From Micavibrio sp. (lineage in GTDB: Bacteria; Pseudomonadota; Alphaproteobacteria; Micavibrionales; UBA2020), in the NCBI GenBank assembly GCA_028283745.1, contig JAPWJZ010000004.1:372001-436000 (forward strand): a DNA stretch of 64,000 bases. The letters are read 5' to 3'. Positions 63,834 to 64,000 of the stretch are shown here, in pieces. The position numbers and the translations under genes were made by a program. Numbering within the stretch: the first letter of the stretch is position 1; the number at the start of each line of letters is the position of its first letter. The notes beneath the pieces are model-generated. The model was not told the origin of the DNA. It did no database searches and saw only the letters and a program-made list of their open reading frames with translations.

Positions 63834-64000
63834 TTATTTAGAAGCCAGCAGGGGGGCCTGCGCCAGCGGCGGTACGCTTTCGGGAGAAGGCGTTACCGTT
63901 GGGCGGGTGTTCAGCGCATCCAGTTCTTTTTCCAGACGCGCTGTCTTGCGTGTTTCTTTCCAATATTTAAAGCGCATTTTCTGGTTAAGAATCCACACAA
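63834..64000 (-). CDS. 3' end of a gene running out of the window
   Basis: A minus-strand frame enters at the right edge and reads WILNQKMRFKYWKETRKTAR..., then LEKELDALNTRP and PPLAQAPLLASK to the TAA at 63836-63834. It is basic and helical, then Pro/Ala-rich. No start is in the window. The frame is open through the edge, and an internal ATG (MRFKYW) has no clear ribosome binding site, so it is called a partial gene. Not identified. Confidence 0.55.
   Translation of the reverse strand, partial: VWILNQKMRFKYWKETRKTARLEKELDALNTRPTVTPSPESVPPLAQAPLLASK

Overview
The window is a chromosomal segment of an alphaproteobacterium. The evidence is a circularly permuted two-piece tmRNA next to an alphaproteobacterial-type SspB, a Shemin-pathway 5-aminolevulinate synthase (HemA), a DUF3035/BamF lipoprotein, the near-origin cluster mltA - Tim44-like - fxsA - secB - dnaQ - coaE - aroE - ppsR, and a fliL-fliM-DUF6468-motE-response regulator flagellar cluster. 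Gene density is high, many genes overlap by ATGA, and most reading frames are ordinary housekeeping genes. I cannot place it below class from sequence alone; a Rhodospirillales/Micavibrio-like lineage is a guess.

Layout. 1-7.9 kb: an ABC-2 exporter pair, several exported or cytoplasmic proteins of unknown function, a stand-alone nucleotidyltransferase-like protein, sspB, the permuted ssrA gene (minus strand, tag AANDNMPARAELRLVA) and a DUF6782-like metallopeptidase. 8-17 kb: the folate/thymidylate operon thyA-folB-folA, an unknown protein, an Mrp-type Fe-S carrier ATPase, then hflK-hflC-DUF2065-degP-miaA (membrane protease control, periplasmic protease, tRNA modification). 17-24 kb: bamF, lspA, ribF, a TIMP/NTR-like secreted protein, hemA, a PfkB sugar kinase, mltA and a Tim44-like protein. 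24-36 kb: fxsA, secB, dnaQ, a DUF1223 protein, coaE, aroE, ppsR, a LOG-family protein, an FNR-type flavoprotein, a membrane protein, a [2Fe-2S] ferredoxin, pheS and pheT. 36-40.5 kb: a lipoprotein, an acyl-CoA synthetase, a cysteine-peptidase-like protein and an unknown protein.

40.5-61 kb is the accessory and motility part. Two head-to-tail RTX (calcium-binding repeat) proteins of 1045 and 2016 residues, probably exported by a type I system encoded elsewhere, lie immediately downstream of the minus-strand operon flgF-flgG-flgA-flgH. Across a 460-bp divergent intergenic region runs the plus-strand operon fliL-fliM-DUF6468-motE-CheY-like, followed by a large TPR protein whose frame is broken by one extra base near its 3' end. 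The intergenic region carries two sigma-54 type (-24/-12) promoters, one facing each flagellar operon, which implies coordinated sigma-54 control.

61-64 kb: an ankyrin protein, a HEAT-like repeat protein preceded by three tandem mini-hairpins, a Nudix hydrolase and the 3' end of another minus-strand gene. The most distinctive points are the tmRNA/sspB pairing with its unusual tag, the RTX pair embedded in the flagellar locus, the paired sigma-54 promoters, the frameshifted TPR gene, and the hairpin array upstream of the HEAT-like gene. I see no CRISPR array, transposase, integrase or canonical tRNA/rRNA gene.
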